From NCBI GenBank assembly GCA_030765055.1, contig CM060950.1:463247689-463311688 (forward strand): a stretch of 64,000 nt of DNA, read 5' to 3'. The notes under the pieces are model-generated. The model saw only the letters and a program-made list of their open reading frames with translations. It searched no databases and was not told the DNA's origin. This DNA is from Mantis religiosa. Its lineage: Eukaryota > Arthropoda > Insecta > Mantodea > Mantidae. A program made the position numbers and the translations under genes. This document shows, piece after piece, positions 10,569-22,119 of this stretch (positions are counted from its first letter, which is position 1; every line of letters starts with the position of its first letter).

Positions 10569-12158
10569 CTAGAACAAAAATATGTCAGCACACCCTTGGT
10601 GCAAATTCAAAACAACATTACAGAGCGGTAATAGAATTTATTTAACTTCAAAACGTTATCAATAAACAAAAATGAATCAGATCTTATTTTATCTTGTTGA
10701 TCTGATCAGCTATTTGGAAACACTCCCTCTCACTTTTCAAATATTGTAGACATACATTATGATATTTTTTTGCTGATATACATACTTCTAAATTTTAAAT
10801 ACCAAATCCATGAACAAGGAAGTAGTAAAACCTTTTTAAACCACTTCTCGAATTATAAAAACTCTTTAGCTCCACTTACATTTAAAATTAGGACATGGTT
10901 GAGGGACCTCGCATCCTCATCATCAGCTGGTGGAGCTAAAGTGTTTTTAAAATTTGATAAGTGGTTTAAAAAGATTTCATTGATGAAGCTCCACTGTATA
11001 TTAATACTTCTATTTATAATTTTAATGTAGTAGTAGTTTATTTATTGCTCCCATTCATTATATCTACCACAAGGAGCATTTAATAACTAATGTAACACAT
11101 TTTTTTCCTCAGCTATCCATAGTACAAAAACATTACATTGGTGTGAGAAATTATTCTGTGTAATGCAGCAATAAGTAGTGAACATAGAGATGAAAGCAGA
11201 ATAACAACAAATGAAATGTGTTTTATGACAACCAGAGTGAGATTTGGGCTGGAGCCTGTTCTCTTTTTTATACACAAATATCGACATCCATGTGTATTGG
11301 GTACACATGGCTCGCATAGCTACCCAGGCAGGGTTAGCAGATGACAAGAATCTCTAGTACTATCTTGGATAGCTAGTACCATGGTGTATGCCAGATCGCT
11401 GGCAACCCAACTTACAATGGGTTGATTCCCATAAATGGCATATCCACTTCTGCCTGTAATGGGGATAGGTCCTTTTGGACTATTATGCATTTCAAATGGG
11501 ATGATATCTGTCCTTGAGCGCTACTAGACGAGAAACCAATCGGAGTCCTACGGTAATGTCGTATGGCATTTCCCCTAAGTGCCGTATGACGAGCACCAAC
11601 GTAATCAATCTCTACTAAATACTATTCATGCTAAGACAAAAATGTGATTTTGCAAAACTGATCCATGAGGAAGGTAGAGAGTAATGTATCTTATGTAACT
11701 ACAAAAACCCTATATTTTTAGCTCAAATAGTTTTCTTAATACAAATAAGTAAAATACTCTTATACTATAACAATGCATTGCAAAGTAAATATTGTAATAG
11801 ATATCATTATTGGTTGGCGTATATGCATGTACATATATTTGTAATTACTCTACTCAGAACTGAAACATAAACATTTTACATGAAGTGATAAAAGAATTAC
11901 TTTGAATAAGCCAAGGTGTGTGTTAAATTCGAACAAAAACAAACAATACACTTCCTGCTGGCTTGTAGAATGATGCATCAGCACAACGTAACCTGTCACA
12001 ATACCTGTTTTTATATGAATCATACGTAATCTCTATTTACTCTATAGAGATCAAAGCAGTATTGTTCAGTTGTTCTTCCATTTAAAAACTAGGGAAAGTG
12101 TATCAGCTAGATCGGCTTGCAACTGAAATGAGACACAAGTTTTATAAGCCACCTTTCC
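10569..12158. other. Intron with a moderately repeated segment
   Basis: No coding feature is visible. The stretch 11340-11610 (GGATAGCTAGTACCATGGTG, TGGCATATCCACTTCTGCC) resembles the layout of 18330-18620 (AATAGCTAGCAG, TGGCGTATCCACTTCC), suggesting a dispersed repeat family of unknown type. Confidence 0.35.
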
Positions 12159-12484
12159 CCTTACCACTGCCAGAACAATCCAATTGAGCTAATGTGGGCT
12201 CAAATTATGTTGCAAACACAAATAATACTTTTAAACTGAACAAAGCTGAATGACTTATTCACCAAGAAGTTAACAAGGCTGCACAGGACTGGAAAAACTG
12301 CATGAGACCTGCAGATAAACTACAAGAACACTGCTTTTGGAAAGAAATAGCATGTGACAAGATTTTGGAGCCTATCATCATAAACTTGCAACACTCAGAC
12401 AATGAAGACAGTGGCAATGACAAATTGTCTCTCAATAGAAGTGACATTCATAGCTATATGGATGCACTGCTGACAGTTTCGTAG
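12159..12484 (+). pseudogene. Tc1/mariner-superfamily transposase scrap with acidic tail
   Basis: At 12159 the sequence reads PYHCQNNPIELMWAQIM, the C-terminal block of this transposase class. A stop and frame change follow. From 12302 an open frame contains HCFWKEIACDKILEPIIINL and an acidic SDNEDSGND, equivalent to the Trp-containing and acidic tail of the copy at 3719-4069. It is a relic. Confidence 0.65.
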
Positions 12485-13140
12485 GATTAGAAAAATAGGT
12501 AATTCATAAACTATAATTATTTTTTAAACTATATATTTAAAATATGTACATAAACCACAAATATCCATCTTGCAATTATGATATGAACCACTGCATTATT
12601 ATAAAGCTTTGGTGAATTCAGTTTGCTTTCCCTTAGGTACAGCGCCAAGATGACTTGCAAGTGTGCGAGAGAGAGGGAAATATAAAAAGAGTGGGGGTAA
12701 CAAGGGGGCAACGCTGAAGAATCTAACATATTTGATTCACTAAAAGCCAGAACTCTTTCCAGTTGATACACATAGTAAAGGTACTGCCTAATGGAAAGAG
12801 CCACAATAGAATTTCAGTTCTCCCTAGTAAGAGAGCAAGAGTTTCGGCTCCTGGTTAGATATCTAAACTTTTAGCACGTTGCGATCTTTTAGCTATGTCC
12901 CATCATCAATTCCCTGGGAAGAGATCTCTGGGATGTCTCTAGAAAATTCCTGCTTTATAAGTTCATAACCGGCCAAATGATCATTTAGCTCCGTCTAGCG
13001 GAAGCCACAATATCTGCTGCCTGTTTTATATCATGTCATCTAGGAAATCCAATACAACAGAGCCTAGTAACTCACTGCATGAATATTTGTTGACATCACC
13101 AACAAAGAAATGTGGAGCCAGCACTAAATGACATAACTGA
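12485..13140. other. No clear feature
   Basis: Intronic sequence upstream of the LINE 3' end. I see no splice-bounded open frame or known repeat. Confidence 0.3.
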
Positions 13141-14010
13141 GAGCACAATTTAAATAAGACATGCTGGATAATGCTCGATCTCAAGAAGTGTTCAACAAAT
13201 ATAAAAATTACTGTTGATGGTGAAAGTATTCCAGAAACATGCCAAACAGAATTTTTGGGAGTAGTAATTGATAAACACCTAGGTTGGAAGCAACACATAG
13301 AACATATAATAAAAAAACTAAATAAAGGTAATTACGTAATGAAACAATTTAGACGAACTATGGATAATAAAACCTTGAAACAAGTGTATTATGCATTTAT
13401 CTATTCACATATAAAATATGGGATATCTTTATAGGGTATTATAAATGCAGAAAAGGTGTTAAAAATTTTCAGATTACAAAAGAAAGCTATCCGAATAATT
13501 AAAAATGTTGAGAGAAGATCTATCTGTAGGCAGATATTTAAGAAGCATATTATTTTAACTGTTCCATGCATATACATATATAAAAGCATTAAATATGTAA
13601 CAGAAAGGAATACATGTAAAACGAACTGTAATGTATACTCATATAATGTAAGAAATAAAGCTGACTATTTTAGGACCACGCTAAGGGATTCACTAAACAA
13701 CAGATCATTAGAAAGTATCGGAAAAGACATGTATAATTGATTGCCAGGTAAAATAAAGAATACTAAATTATGTAATATTAGGAATATATAAAGGTATTTG
13801 TCAGAACGAGCTTTTTATATTGTGGAAGAGTACAAAGCAAAAAATTGAAAATATACAATGTACATTTTAGTTTCTAAGCAATGCATATAGTAGACTTTTG
13901 GGTGTATTTTTATGTGTTTCTTATAATGTAAAATGACGTATCCTCTGAATGCAATATAGGGGATGAATAAATTGAAACTGAAAATTTAAAAATTGAAAAA
14001 AAAATTGAAA
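13141..14010 (+). pseudogene. CR1/Jockey-like LINE, RT C-terminus and 3' end
   Basis: From 13171 the reading frame gives KITVDGESIPETCQTEFLGV, HLGWKQHIEHIIKKLNK, then YYAFIYSHIKYGI. This is the post-palm LINE RT region (F-L-G-V-x-I-D...W-x-x-H-I). A stop at 13432-13434 interrupts it, and an LQKKAIRI block follows (13456 on), then YNVRNKADYFRT and a final RYLSERAFYIVEEYKAKN. The segment ends in GATGAATAAATTGAAACTG repeats and A-rich sequence, the likely 3' tail. The 5' portion is lost. Confidence 0.75.
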
Positions 14011-14689
14011 TCACCCTATACAGTAGTAAGGCATGACTTTCAAAGTGAAGGAAGCTCCACAAAATAATCTTCATTGAAGAGATCATAATGACTCAAAGGA
14101 CTAAGTTCCAGGTTTCCAAAATATGTTCAATTACAGCTAGTACATTCAGCAATTAAATTTCTTAATTTGAAATACTATATTTTCATTTCCAATTTGGTAA
14201 AATACAAAAGTAGATCAAAAAATGAAATGGGAAAGTGATTCTTGATACATTTTATACAATTTCTGAAATTTGCAACAATCTATATAAAATATATTTTTTT
14301 TTAAGTTATAACACATTTCATGCATAATGCAATAAAACATACAAAAGATCTGCATATCTGAACAAAAACATTCTATGGGGTATTAGTTCATCACCTATCA
14401 CACCCACCAAAAGTTAATTTCAAACCTCTGTATCCTCATTCACTTCATAAGACCGCTAACTGTTAGTTCCAAACACTGCATAAGATAAGATAAAAGCAAG
14501 AAAAGAGACACAAAGAAAATAATAGTTGGTATATACAAATATAACAATTTGTAGCTTATAAGTTCACATATCTTATAAGAAATGATAATTCTTATAAATT
14601 CTCCAGGATTGCAATTTCATGTATATTCATGCACATCTTCAGCTGGAAAAACAAAGCTGTCATCATCGTTATTAAACATTAGATGTACA
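14011..14689. other. No clear feature
   Basis: AT-rich sequence after a LINE tail. Nothing recognisable. Confidence 0.3.
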
Positions 14690-14985
14690 TATGTTCTTAT
14701 TAGTACTACCACAATCTGAAAATAAAATAAATTTCAAATCAGAATCGACTGCCGGTATTTCAAAATTCATTACACGCTCTGTATTTTTTAAAATAAATAT
14801 GTTTTCCCAAACCATTAAATCTAACGGACGATTTAATTGTTTTAATAATTTAATTTCTGGATTTATTTCATGGTTAAATGACCAAAAGTGATCTGCTACG
14901 GCCGATTTATCAGCTTGTTAATACTTAATGTAACAAAAATATTCTTTCGTTCTGGTTTCTAAACTACGAAAAATCTGAATTTTTG
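14690..14985 (-). pseudogene. Penelope-like GIY-YIG endonuclease fragment
   Basis: Reading the minus strand gives DKSAVADHFWSFNHEINPEI, then LKQLNRPLDLMVWENIFILK and RVMNFEIPA, very close to the intact-looking domain at 27353-28108. The catalytic GIY half is missing and the frame is broken at the 5' side. It belongs to the PLE family found at 22.4, 26-28 and 41 kb. Confidence 0.75.
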
Positions 14986-15031
14986 TCTTAGCGCCACTGT
15001 GGCTCTCTCTACAAGATAAAATTCAAGTAGA

Positions 15032-15499
15032 ATGTGTCGGCATGCAAAGTTGTTCTGGGACAAACAGGGAGTTGTAATTGAATTCTTTACCAGAAGCAAG
15101 GTGGCAATGTCCAGTGTTACTGTGAAACAGTATGGGAATTATAATGGGTCATTCAGAACAAGCATTGCAGGCAACTTAGTGTGGTATAACAACACTTGGC
15201 AACATACCGCTCAACAGACAACAAAGGTCCAGCTTAATTTTATCTGGCAGTTAATTGATCAGTCACCCTACAGCCTCGGCCTGTTTCTCAATGATTTCCA
15301 TTTCTTCTGGAACTTGAATAAATCCTTGTCCAGACGCTGTCAGTATTTTCAGTATATTCATTCTCAGGCGACAGACTCCTATGACACAGGAATACAAAAG
15401 TTGGTCCCATGGTATGACAAAAGTCTGAGTTCCAGCGGAGAATATGTTGTAAAAATGAGCTACACAGGTGGCTCGCACTTTCTGTATCTAATTGAATAA
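15032..15499 (+). pseudogene. Mariner-like transposase, C-terminal half, decayed
   Basis: A 155-codon open frame covers the second half of a mariner-type DDE/D transposase. Recognisable blocks in order are GVVIEFF, a decayed HDNARPHTA box reading YNNTWQHTAQQT (Asp to Asn), then IDQSPYSLGLFLNDFHFFW with the third acidic position inside NDFH. Last comes YDTGIQKLVPWYDKSLSSSG, matching the usual Y-D-x-G-I-x-K-L-x-x-R-Y-D-K-C-L end. The frame stays open but key residues are lost, so activity is unlikely. It differs from the mariner at 16275-17600. Confidence 0.65.
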
Positions 15500-15905
15500 A
15501 TCTTCCTATTAAATTGGGTTTTGCTTCTGTCAAACTTCTGGATGCACCTCATACATATATACATAAAATTCTCCAATTTTGTAATATTAATAAGATTTGC
15601 AAAGTTAAAATTGTTCCTATTATGTAATAAAATATCAAAATGGCAACAAACAATTTAGGCATATACTAAAACTTTCCCACCTACCTGCAAGCAAAGGGAA
15701 AATTGTATGCATTTCAAAGCATTTTTCTATAAATCTATGAAAGATGGAAAGCCCACTTAATGGTTATTGCTTAGAAGATGATATACATATCCATAAAATC
15801 AGCACATTTTTAGTGGAGTAAGGTTCTTGAACTGCCAGCTTACATAAAATGAACAGTTTAGTTTACATTTCATTCTGAATAACTCAATGAACTGTGGCTA
15901 AATAC

Positions 15906-16052
15906 CTGCTCTCCCTTCTTTTGCTTGTGCTTCTCAGAAGGGCCGACGAAGGACATGAGGAAGCTCCTATGTGGACCACTGAGACCACATGGACATTCTG
16001 CTAAATGCATCACTGCAGCAATTTTTTCAGGTGTCAAATCGTCAGCTTCCTC
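15906..16052 (-). CDS. Exon 8 of the unidentified host gene
   Basis: This is a 147-nt (49-codon) minus-strand exon in phase 0 at both ends. The acceptor is TTTTGAACAG at 16053 and the donor is GCAG|GTATTTAG at 15905. It reads EEADDLTPEKIAAVMHLAE, then CPCGLSGPHRSFLMSF, then a Lys-rich KHKQKKGEQ tail. It is the least repetitive and most domain-like exon seen, with a CPC motif and predicted helical start. I do not recognise a family. Phase 0 on both sides fits exon 7 upstream and exon 9 downstream. It could in principle be skipped without a frameshift. Confidence 0.65.
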
Positions 16053-16274
16053 CTGTTCAAAACAACATTACAGTAACACTTAAGTTGGTTTACAGAGTAT
16101 AACTAAAATATGTTACCGTTGTTGAAATATGAGCATTTCTTCCATCTCTGTGAGGACAGTTGAGAAATTTTTCAGCCTTCACAAAGATGGTGCTAGATGT
16201 ATTAAATAGAAAGGAAATAATGATATATCACCACATAAATATTATATAATTATTTCCTTCATTTTCCAAAAGTA

Positions 16275-17600
16275 CGAGGGCTGTTCAATAGAGTGATCAA
16301 AACTTTTTCTGACAATGTACCTTTACTCATCCTCATAATTTTCATGGTCCTTCTCAAAATAATCTCCACTGAATACGATGCACTTGTCCCAACATTTCTG
16401 CCAGTCTTCGAAGACATGCTGGAAACAATATTTTGAGAGATCCTTCAAAATCGCCTCAATAGCCTTCACCATTGCCTCTGATGATGGATAATGCCTCCCA
16501 CAAAGAGGTTTTTTCAAGGAAGGGAACAGAAGAAAGTCACATGGGGCTAAATGTGGACTTTAGGGAGGGTGAGGGATTCACTTCACGTTGATTTTTGCAA
16601 GGTATCCAGCAACAACATTGGCAATGTGCGGCCGCGCATTATTGTGGTGCAGCATCCAGTTTGCTTGATGGAAATGTGGTCTCTTGCGCCTGATAAGGAC
16701 TTGCAATGTTTTCAGCACATCCCTGTAGTATTGTCCAGTTACTGATGTGTGTGCAGATACAACATGCCGATAAACAATTTCATGAATATCAAAGAATGAG
16801 ATGACCATAACTTTCCCTGCAGAAGATACCACTTTGGCAATTGGTGATAAAGGAGATTTCCACACGGAAATTTGCTGTTTGCTCTCAGGATCAAAATGAT
16901 GTAGCCAAGTTTCATCAGCAGTGATTACATATGAAAGAAACTCCAGATCTTCCTCTCTAACATCAACTTCCACTGCATGCAGACCTGCATGTGAATGTGC
17001 TTTTGTTCGGGAATCAACGATCTTGGAACCCATCGCACACAAACACGTCTCAGGTGTAATGTTTCTGTCAACAATGGTGAGTGGCACCCAATGAAATGTT
17101 CAGTATTTCAGAAAGTGATCTTAAGGTAGTTTGTCATTCCTCTCTCACAATAGCAGCAGCAGTGTTGATGTTTTCTTCGATAAGAGCACTAACTGGCACA
17201 CCGGGTCCTCCTTCCTTTGAAATTGATTGTCTCCCTTCTTTAAACATTTTAAACCACTTTTGAGCTGTGCTGTAGGGAAGAACAGACTCTCCATAGACCT
17301 CCTGAAACATTGTATAGGCCTCAACTGAAGGTTTGTTGAGACAAAAGCAGAATTTCAAAGCCACATATTGCTCCTCGCTAGTTGCTTTAACTGAATGTTA
17401 CCTCCATTGCAGCGGTAGGCGATACTGAACATTTCTGAACTTGCCTGGTTCTCACAGGCAGGTACCAGGAGTACCATCAATGAAACTACTATGGCATGTT
17501 TGTTCTACACTAAGCTAACAGAATATAATAATATTGAATTTTAGTAAAAAAATGATGACTGTAAAAAATATTATGATCATTCTTTACTGAACAGCCTTTG
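16275..17600 (-). mobile_element. Mariner-family transposon with terminal inverted repeats
   Basis: The element starts CGAGGGCTGTTCAATAGAG at 16275 and ends with the inverted counterpart (reverse complement CAAAGGCTGTTCAGTAAAG) at 17600. It is flanked by TA on both sides (16273-16274 and 17601-17602), the mariner target duplication. About 1.33 kb is the normal mariner length. The inverted repeats have diverged, so the copy is not recent. Confidence 0.85.
16323..17364 (-). pseudogene. Mariner transposase, frame-disrupted
   Basis: Three minus-strand open frames make up the protein. 17364-17134 is the DNA-binding helix-turn-helix part (YGESVLPYSTAQKWFKMFKEG). 17087-16578 is the catalytic core with ITADETWLHHFDPESKQQ (first Asp) and LHHNNARPHIANVV, where the second catalytic Asp is changed to Asn. 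In the gap near 16530-16575 a decayed PHLAPCDFLLFPSLKK holds the third Asp, and 16517-16323 is the C-terminus (WDKCIVFSGDYFE). Frameshifts between them plus the Asp-to-Asn change mean no active enzyme. Confidence 0.85.
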
Positions 17601-17602
17601 TA

Positions 17603-18099
17603 GCTCTGATTGACAAAGATACCAGAAGAAAATCTTAAGAAACTGTTTTAGTGGCATTAACCATTTCCAAAATATTAGCTGCTGTTCAGTTTACCTTCCC
17701 AACATCTCTGGCTTTATTTATAAAAATTTACTTCAGTGTGATCTTTAAGTCACTCTACTGTCGTGGAAGAAGTGGGAATGTGACTGCATAATGGAATGAA
17801 TTGGTAGAAGGCAGTAGAACGAGAAAACAAATAAAATTGTGACTAACTTGTAACTTTGTTTCACTTCAAAACCCCTAAAAAGTTGTCAGTTGTCAAAGTT
17901 TTTAATTTTGCTATTTTAAATTTACTGAAAATATAATTCACTGGAAATTGTTAAAAATTTGTAGTAGTAAGAGAACGAGACTGAAACGCACAACTGAAGG
18001 TAAAATAGTGATTGAAGAGTTGGAAGCAAAGGATAATGAATATTATTAATGTTTTGAACGAAGATAATATTAGCTTAAATTTGTAGGAAACAACCCAAC
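17603..18099. other. No clear feature
   Basis: AT-rich intron sequence downstream of the mariner. Nothing recognisable. Confidence 0.3.
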
Positions 18100-18625
18100 A
18101 TTGGAGAGGGGATCCGTCCCCTTCAGCTTCTGTGGTGCGAGCACTGCAGACCCTTAGCACTCATGGTACCTCTGACGTTACTACAGGAACCTCGGGCCAA
18201 ACTGACGAGCCCCTCCCATAGGCGAGTTGTTCGGATTGGGTTGGACTCGAGGAGGCAGTGGTTCCCGATACCCATGGGAGATCGGGTAGGTCTCCGGATG
18301 GGGTTGAGGGAAGCCATATACTCTCACATACTAGCCTGAATAGCTAGCAGAAAGTGTGCTAGATCACCAGGCAGTCCTACCAAGGTTAATGAGTAGCCTT
18401 CCCCACTGGGGTTGGCATGCGAATGTGGCGTATCCACTTCCATCCCATCTTGTGTTTTAGGACCAGATAGGGAGCTTTTTAGTCTCTAGGTCTTGCCCTA
18501 TGGAAAGCCATACAGAAGCACCGGGCAACCTCCTGGGACAGCTCGGTAGCTCCCTGGTCATCATAGGGGGGTTCAGTCTTCACTCTGTGTGGATTGCCCT
18601 GGTAGATACCCTCGCATTATACATA
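18100..18625. repeat. GC-rich dispersed repeat, unclassified
   Basis: This block is clearly richer in G and C than its surroundings (for example GATCGGGTAGGTCTCCGGA and ACCGGGCAACCTCCTGGGAC). Its second half resembles 11340-11610. No coding motif is convincing. It may be part of a transposon 5' untranslated region or a SINE-like unit. Confidence 0.4.
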
Positions 18626-19029
18626 TATTATATATAGGAAACAACCGTGATGAACCAGAAGATGTTCTTCAAAAAATGCATGTATAACACAGAAATGTTC
18701 CACAAATTCCAAACGTTTTCAGACACCACAACATCCTATTGCCTTCAATCTACAAGTACACCATTAAACGTACAATTGGCTGCACCACCAAGGACAACAT
18801 TGCTCCAAATAGAAATTTCAGAAGCTATGAAATAGAATACAATAAATGCTACTAAATTTACATAGGGAAAAAAATTACGAGGAGCTTGGAAACAAGGACC
18901 AAAAAACATTTCAGAACTAAAAGCACAAACACCTAGAAAAATTAGAAGGTGCCACCCATTTTTTGGTAGGAACATCATGATGTTAGCTAAGAAAACACAA
19001 GATAGGAAATTAATTATTGCCAACATAAG
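18626..19029 (+). pseudogene. Weak PLE-like remnant
   Basis: Fragments such as CACCACCAAGGACAACATTG, TTTACATAGGGAAAAAAATT and ACATTTCAGAACTAAAAGCA have the same order as the CxxC/YIG/HFR part of the PLE nuclease (FYIGKK...KHFRTK), but stops and indels are many. The call rests on motif order only. Confidence 0.35.
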
Positions 19030-19620
19030 AACACATCTGCAGCTGCAAGTCTGGAGTGGACTATACTACGGAGAATGTTTGGTATGGAGGTCAAAACCTG
19101 GTCTATTGTACCTATGCCCCAAGTGAAGCACCCGCGGGAGGAAGCATGAGCCGAATGGAGAGAGGGCGGCAATCCGAATTAGCCGCAACAGTGCCGAAGG
19201 CAGGGTTCCTACAGTTTAGCAGTTGGAATCAGCCTGGCATGCCACAACACATGGCATCCCACCCCACTGTGGCCCAGAAACAGCCCTTCCAGACTGGTTT
19301 CAAATACCAGAGATTGTGCTACAGATGCAGCAAGTTTTACCAGGAGCATACCATCCTACTATGCAGCGCCGAGACCCTTGCCGATAGTTTCTACCCTGAA
19401 AGAGTCCATCACATGAGAGAAAATGCAAAATGATAATGGAGATAAAAAATAGAGGGGCAGAAGTTCAGGGGATATAATTAACCTAACCAGCATTCACCCT
19501 GTAAAACCCCCAAAAAACTCTATGGGTCAGGTAGGTAACACATGGGAATCAAATCCGGACCTACCAGATGTGGACCACAGAGGAACTTCCTGTGTCATCA
19601 TGATCGGTTCATTACTTAAT
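19030..19620. repeat. Dispersed repeat family R, long copy
   Basis: The segment shares ordered blocks with 53635-53930 plus 54905-55190: GTCTATTGTACCTATGCCCC vs GGCTTATTGTACCCATGCCA; CTACTATGCAGCGCCGAGAC vs CGTACCATGCAGCGCAAAGA; ACCTAACCAGCATTCACC vs AACCTACACAGTATTCACC. It ends GGGAATCAAATCCGGACC, whose complement resembles a pol III B box. The plus-strand open frame at 19056-19433 lies wholly inside the repeat and has no known domain. Confidence 0.6.
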
Positions 19621-20254
19621 AAGCTAAAGCTACAAGAATTCCGTGGTGCAAGGTTAAACGTTGAAGAACAAACAAATATCAAACTTCCTGAAAAAGCATT
19701 AAATTTCTCCTGTACTAGCTTTCAACACTAATAATGGCTATGCGATTTTGTTCCTCTTGTGTTTGAAAGCTACTATGCTTCTATTTTGATAAAAACTTTG
19801 TATAGCTTGAAATTGTGAATCACACAATTTTTACTTTCTCTAACACATACTTAGAAAAACATATTTTGATACTCCCTGAATCCAAAGCAAGCATTTTATG
19901 AAACAGTGTGTGTGAAATTATATAGGTCTTGAATTTTTTGGATATAGTCTCAGAAGTGCTCTTCATTCTGTATGACGTTTTTAAAAACTGGTAACCCCGA
20001 GGAGAAACAAAATTTTACTATACAAAAATATACAATTCTAAAGCACTTTTTTTCTCTTCTTTTTTGTGATAATCAATTCCAGGATGTTCCATGTTATTGG
20101 TTTGAATTTTCCAAAACTTGTACTTCTCTAAAATAGAAAGTCCTTATTTCTTGCTTTCCTCAAATTCATGCAAATAGAATATAATTTGAAGTCATCAAAT
20201 GGCGACCATGTCTTGAAAGATCTGACTGTTGCTTAAGTCTACTGCATCCTCCTA
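19621..20254. other. No clear feature
   Basis: AT-rich intron sequence; nothing assignable. Confidence 0.3.
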
Positions 20255-20500
20255 TTCGACCAAGCGGGATGTCTCAGGTAGTTTTGTCTATAACCTGCAT
20301 TCGGGAGGTCCAGGTTCGATTCCAGTGGACGGCAGTATGGCAAGAGGTTTCCCACTCTTATGTTTCGGTACACTACTTTGAGGAACTGAGCACTCCGCCA
20401 TATTGACCTCACATGAGAACACATAATACTAATTGGACAAATGGAAGAGCATTGCTTCACTTGTATACTCAATGCAATCTGGGAAGTGTCAAGTAACATG
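20255..20500 (+). mobile_element. tRNA-derived SINE (type D)
   Basis: The head contains GATGTCTCAGGTAGTTTTG, a modified A box, and GGTCCAGGTTCGATTCCAG, a near-perfect B box. The body (GGTTTCCCACTCTTATGTTTC, ACTGAGCACTCCGCCATATT) is unrelated to SINE-A or SINE-B. Only one copy is seen in the window. Confidence 0.55.
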
Positions 20501-20823
20501 TGACACTAAAGGGAAGCAAAATGTTTAAGCTAATGCTTAAATGTTTTGGAAGTTGAATTACGGTGTTTATTCACTGTGTTCATTACTTGAATTATTAACT
20601 TAGCGATAATATATGCAATGCAGTTACAAACTATTTCCACTCACACTTCAGTGTTTTACTAATTGTAAACATTCTGTTACGGCATAATGTCGACATCTGT
20701 ATTCCCTTTAAAGCCAGAGAGAATTTGAGACCCATTAAGTGCAAATTAATGTAACATAATGCAAAAATACATCTATAAGAAGCAATAAATTACATCAAGC
20801 TAAGAAAGACAAAGATTACTTAC

Positions 20824-22119
20824 ATGATCTGGTTCTGCATAAAGCCTGTCAACTGCCAGTGGTGGTGGAGGTGGAGGTGGTGGCGATGGATATCGAGGTT
20901 GTCCTTGTAGTTGTGATGGTCCTGGTTGTGTTTGACGGGGTTGTGTTTGTGCGGGTTGTGTTCGTGTAGGTTCTGTTCGTGGAAGATATGTTCGTGTGGG
21001 TTCTGTTCGTGGAAGATATGTTCGAGGGGGTTGTGTTCGTGGTATATGTGTTCGTGGAAGATGTGTTTGTGGGGGCTGTGTTCGTGGGGGCTGTGTTTGT
21101 GTGAGCTGTGTTCGTGGGGGCTGTGTTTGTGGGATATTTGTTCGTGGGGGCTGTGTTTGTGTGAGCTGTGTTCGTGGGGGCTGTGTTTGTGGGATGTGAG
21201 TTCGTGGGGGCTGTGTTCGTAGGGGCTGTGTTCGTGGGGGTTGAATTTGTGTGAGCTGTCTTCGTGGGGGTTGTGTTTGTGGGATTTGTGTTTGTAGGGG
21301 CTGTATTCGTGGGGGCTGTGTTCGCTGGAGTTGTGTTCGTGGGGGTTGTGTTTGTGTGAGCTGTGTTCGTGGGGGCTGTGTTTGTGGAATGTGTGTTCGT
21401 GGGGGCTGTGTTTGTGGGAAGTGTGTTTGTGGGGGCTGTGTTCGTAGGGGCTGTGTTCGTGGGGGTTGAATTTGTGTGAGCTGTCTTCGTGGGGGTTGTG
21501 TTTGTGGGATTTGTGTTTGTAGGGGCTGTATTCGTGGGGGCTGTGTTCGTTGGAGTTGTGTTCGTGGGGGTTGTGTTTGTGTGAGCTGTGTTCGTGGGGG
21601 CTGTGTTTGTGGAATGTGTGTTCGTGGGGGCTGTGTTTGTGGGAAGTGTGTTTGTGGGGGCTGTGTTCGTAGGGGCTGTGTTCGTGGGGTTTGAATTTGT
21701 GTGAGCTGTCTTCGTGGGGGTTGTGTTTGTGGGATTTGTGTTCGTAGGGGCTGTGTTCGTGGGAGTTGTTTTCGGGGGAGCTGTGTTTGTGGGGTTTGAG
21801 TTTGTGTGAGCTGTGTTCGTGGGGGTTCTTGTTGTAAATGTTTTTCTAGTCGTATTTGTGGTGGTGGCTGCAGTTGTCCTTTCTGTGGTCGTTGTAGTAG
21901 TGAGTGTGGTAGTCTTTGTAGTACTGGTGCTTGTGTCTGTGATTGTTGCTTGGACTGCGCTGGTGACTGAAGTTGTTCTGGTACTTCCTCTGCTGCAGCA
22001 GCAGTCTTTTTGGCTGGTGCAGTCTTTCTGGCAGTTGGAACCTTCAGCTTTGACAGCTTTGACAGAAGCTGCTTTGCTGGGCACCTCACGTTGGACGCAT
22101 CTGCATTTCTTTGTTGGCC
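20824..22119 (-). CDS. Exon 7 of the unidentified host gene: giant Pro/Gln/Thr pentapeptide-repeat exon
   Basis: This 1296-nt (432-codon) minus-strand exon is phase 0 at both ends. The acceptor is TTATGCTTAAG at 22120 and the donor is GATCAT|GTAAGT at 20823. It enters with GQQRNADASNVRCPAKQLLS, a Lys/Ala-rich stretch (APAKKTAAAAEE) and a Gln-rich stretch (SKQQSQTQAPVLQ). A long array of pentapeptides of the PPRTQ/PPQTQ/LTQTQ type follows, then a run of eight prolines and LAVDRLYAEPDH. A second frame (Thr/Asn-rich, TAPTNT) is also open because the 15-bp period is a multiple of three, but it runs into a stop before the donor. The phase delivered by exon 6 selects the Pro/Gln frame. The product should be disordered. 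Copy number of the repeat probably varies between individuals. Confidence 0.7.
20936..21830. repeat. Coding minisatellite with 15-bp unit and 225-bp higher-order period
   Basis: The basic unit is GTTCGTGGGGGCTGT-like, 15 bp. Blocks 21237-21461 and 21462-21686 are nearly identical 225-bp (15-unit) repeats, and a partial third block follows from 21687. All visible length differences keep multiples of three, which suggests selection for the reading frame of exon 7. Confidence 0.85.

Noticed and set aside
20926..21694. Cys/Gly-rich plus-strand frames opposite the repeat
   Set aside because: Shadow frames of the minisatellite on the non-coding strand, with no splice or start support.
20936..21830. 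Could the regular 15-bp repeats be a CRISPR array?
   Set aside because: No unique spacers, unit too short, eukaryotic context, and the array is coding with a higher-order period.
20849..22084. A 411-codon Thr/Asn-rich open frame (TAPTNT repeats) overlapping exon 7
   Set aside because: It is open only because the repeat period is a multiple of three. The phase from exons 4-6 selects the Pro/Gln frame, and the Thr frame stops before the donor.
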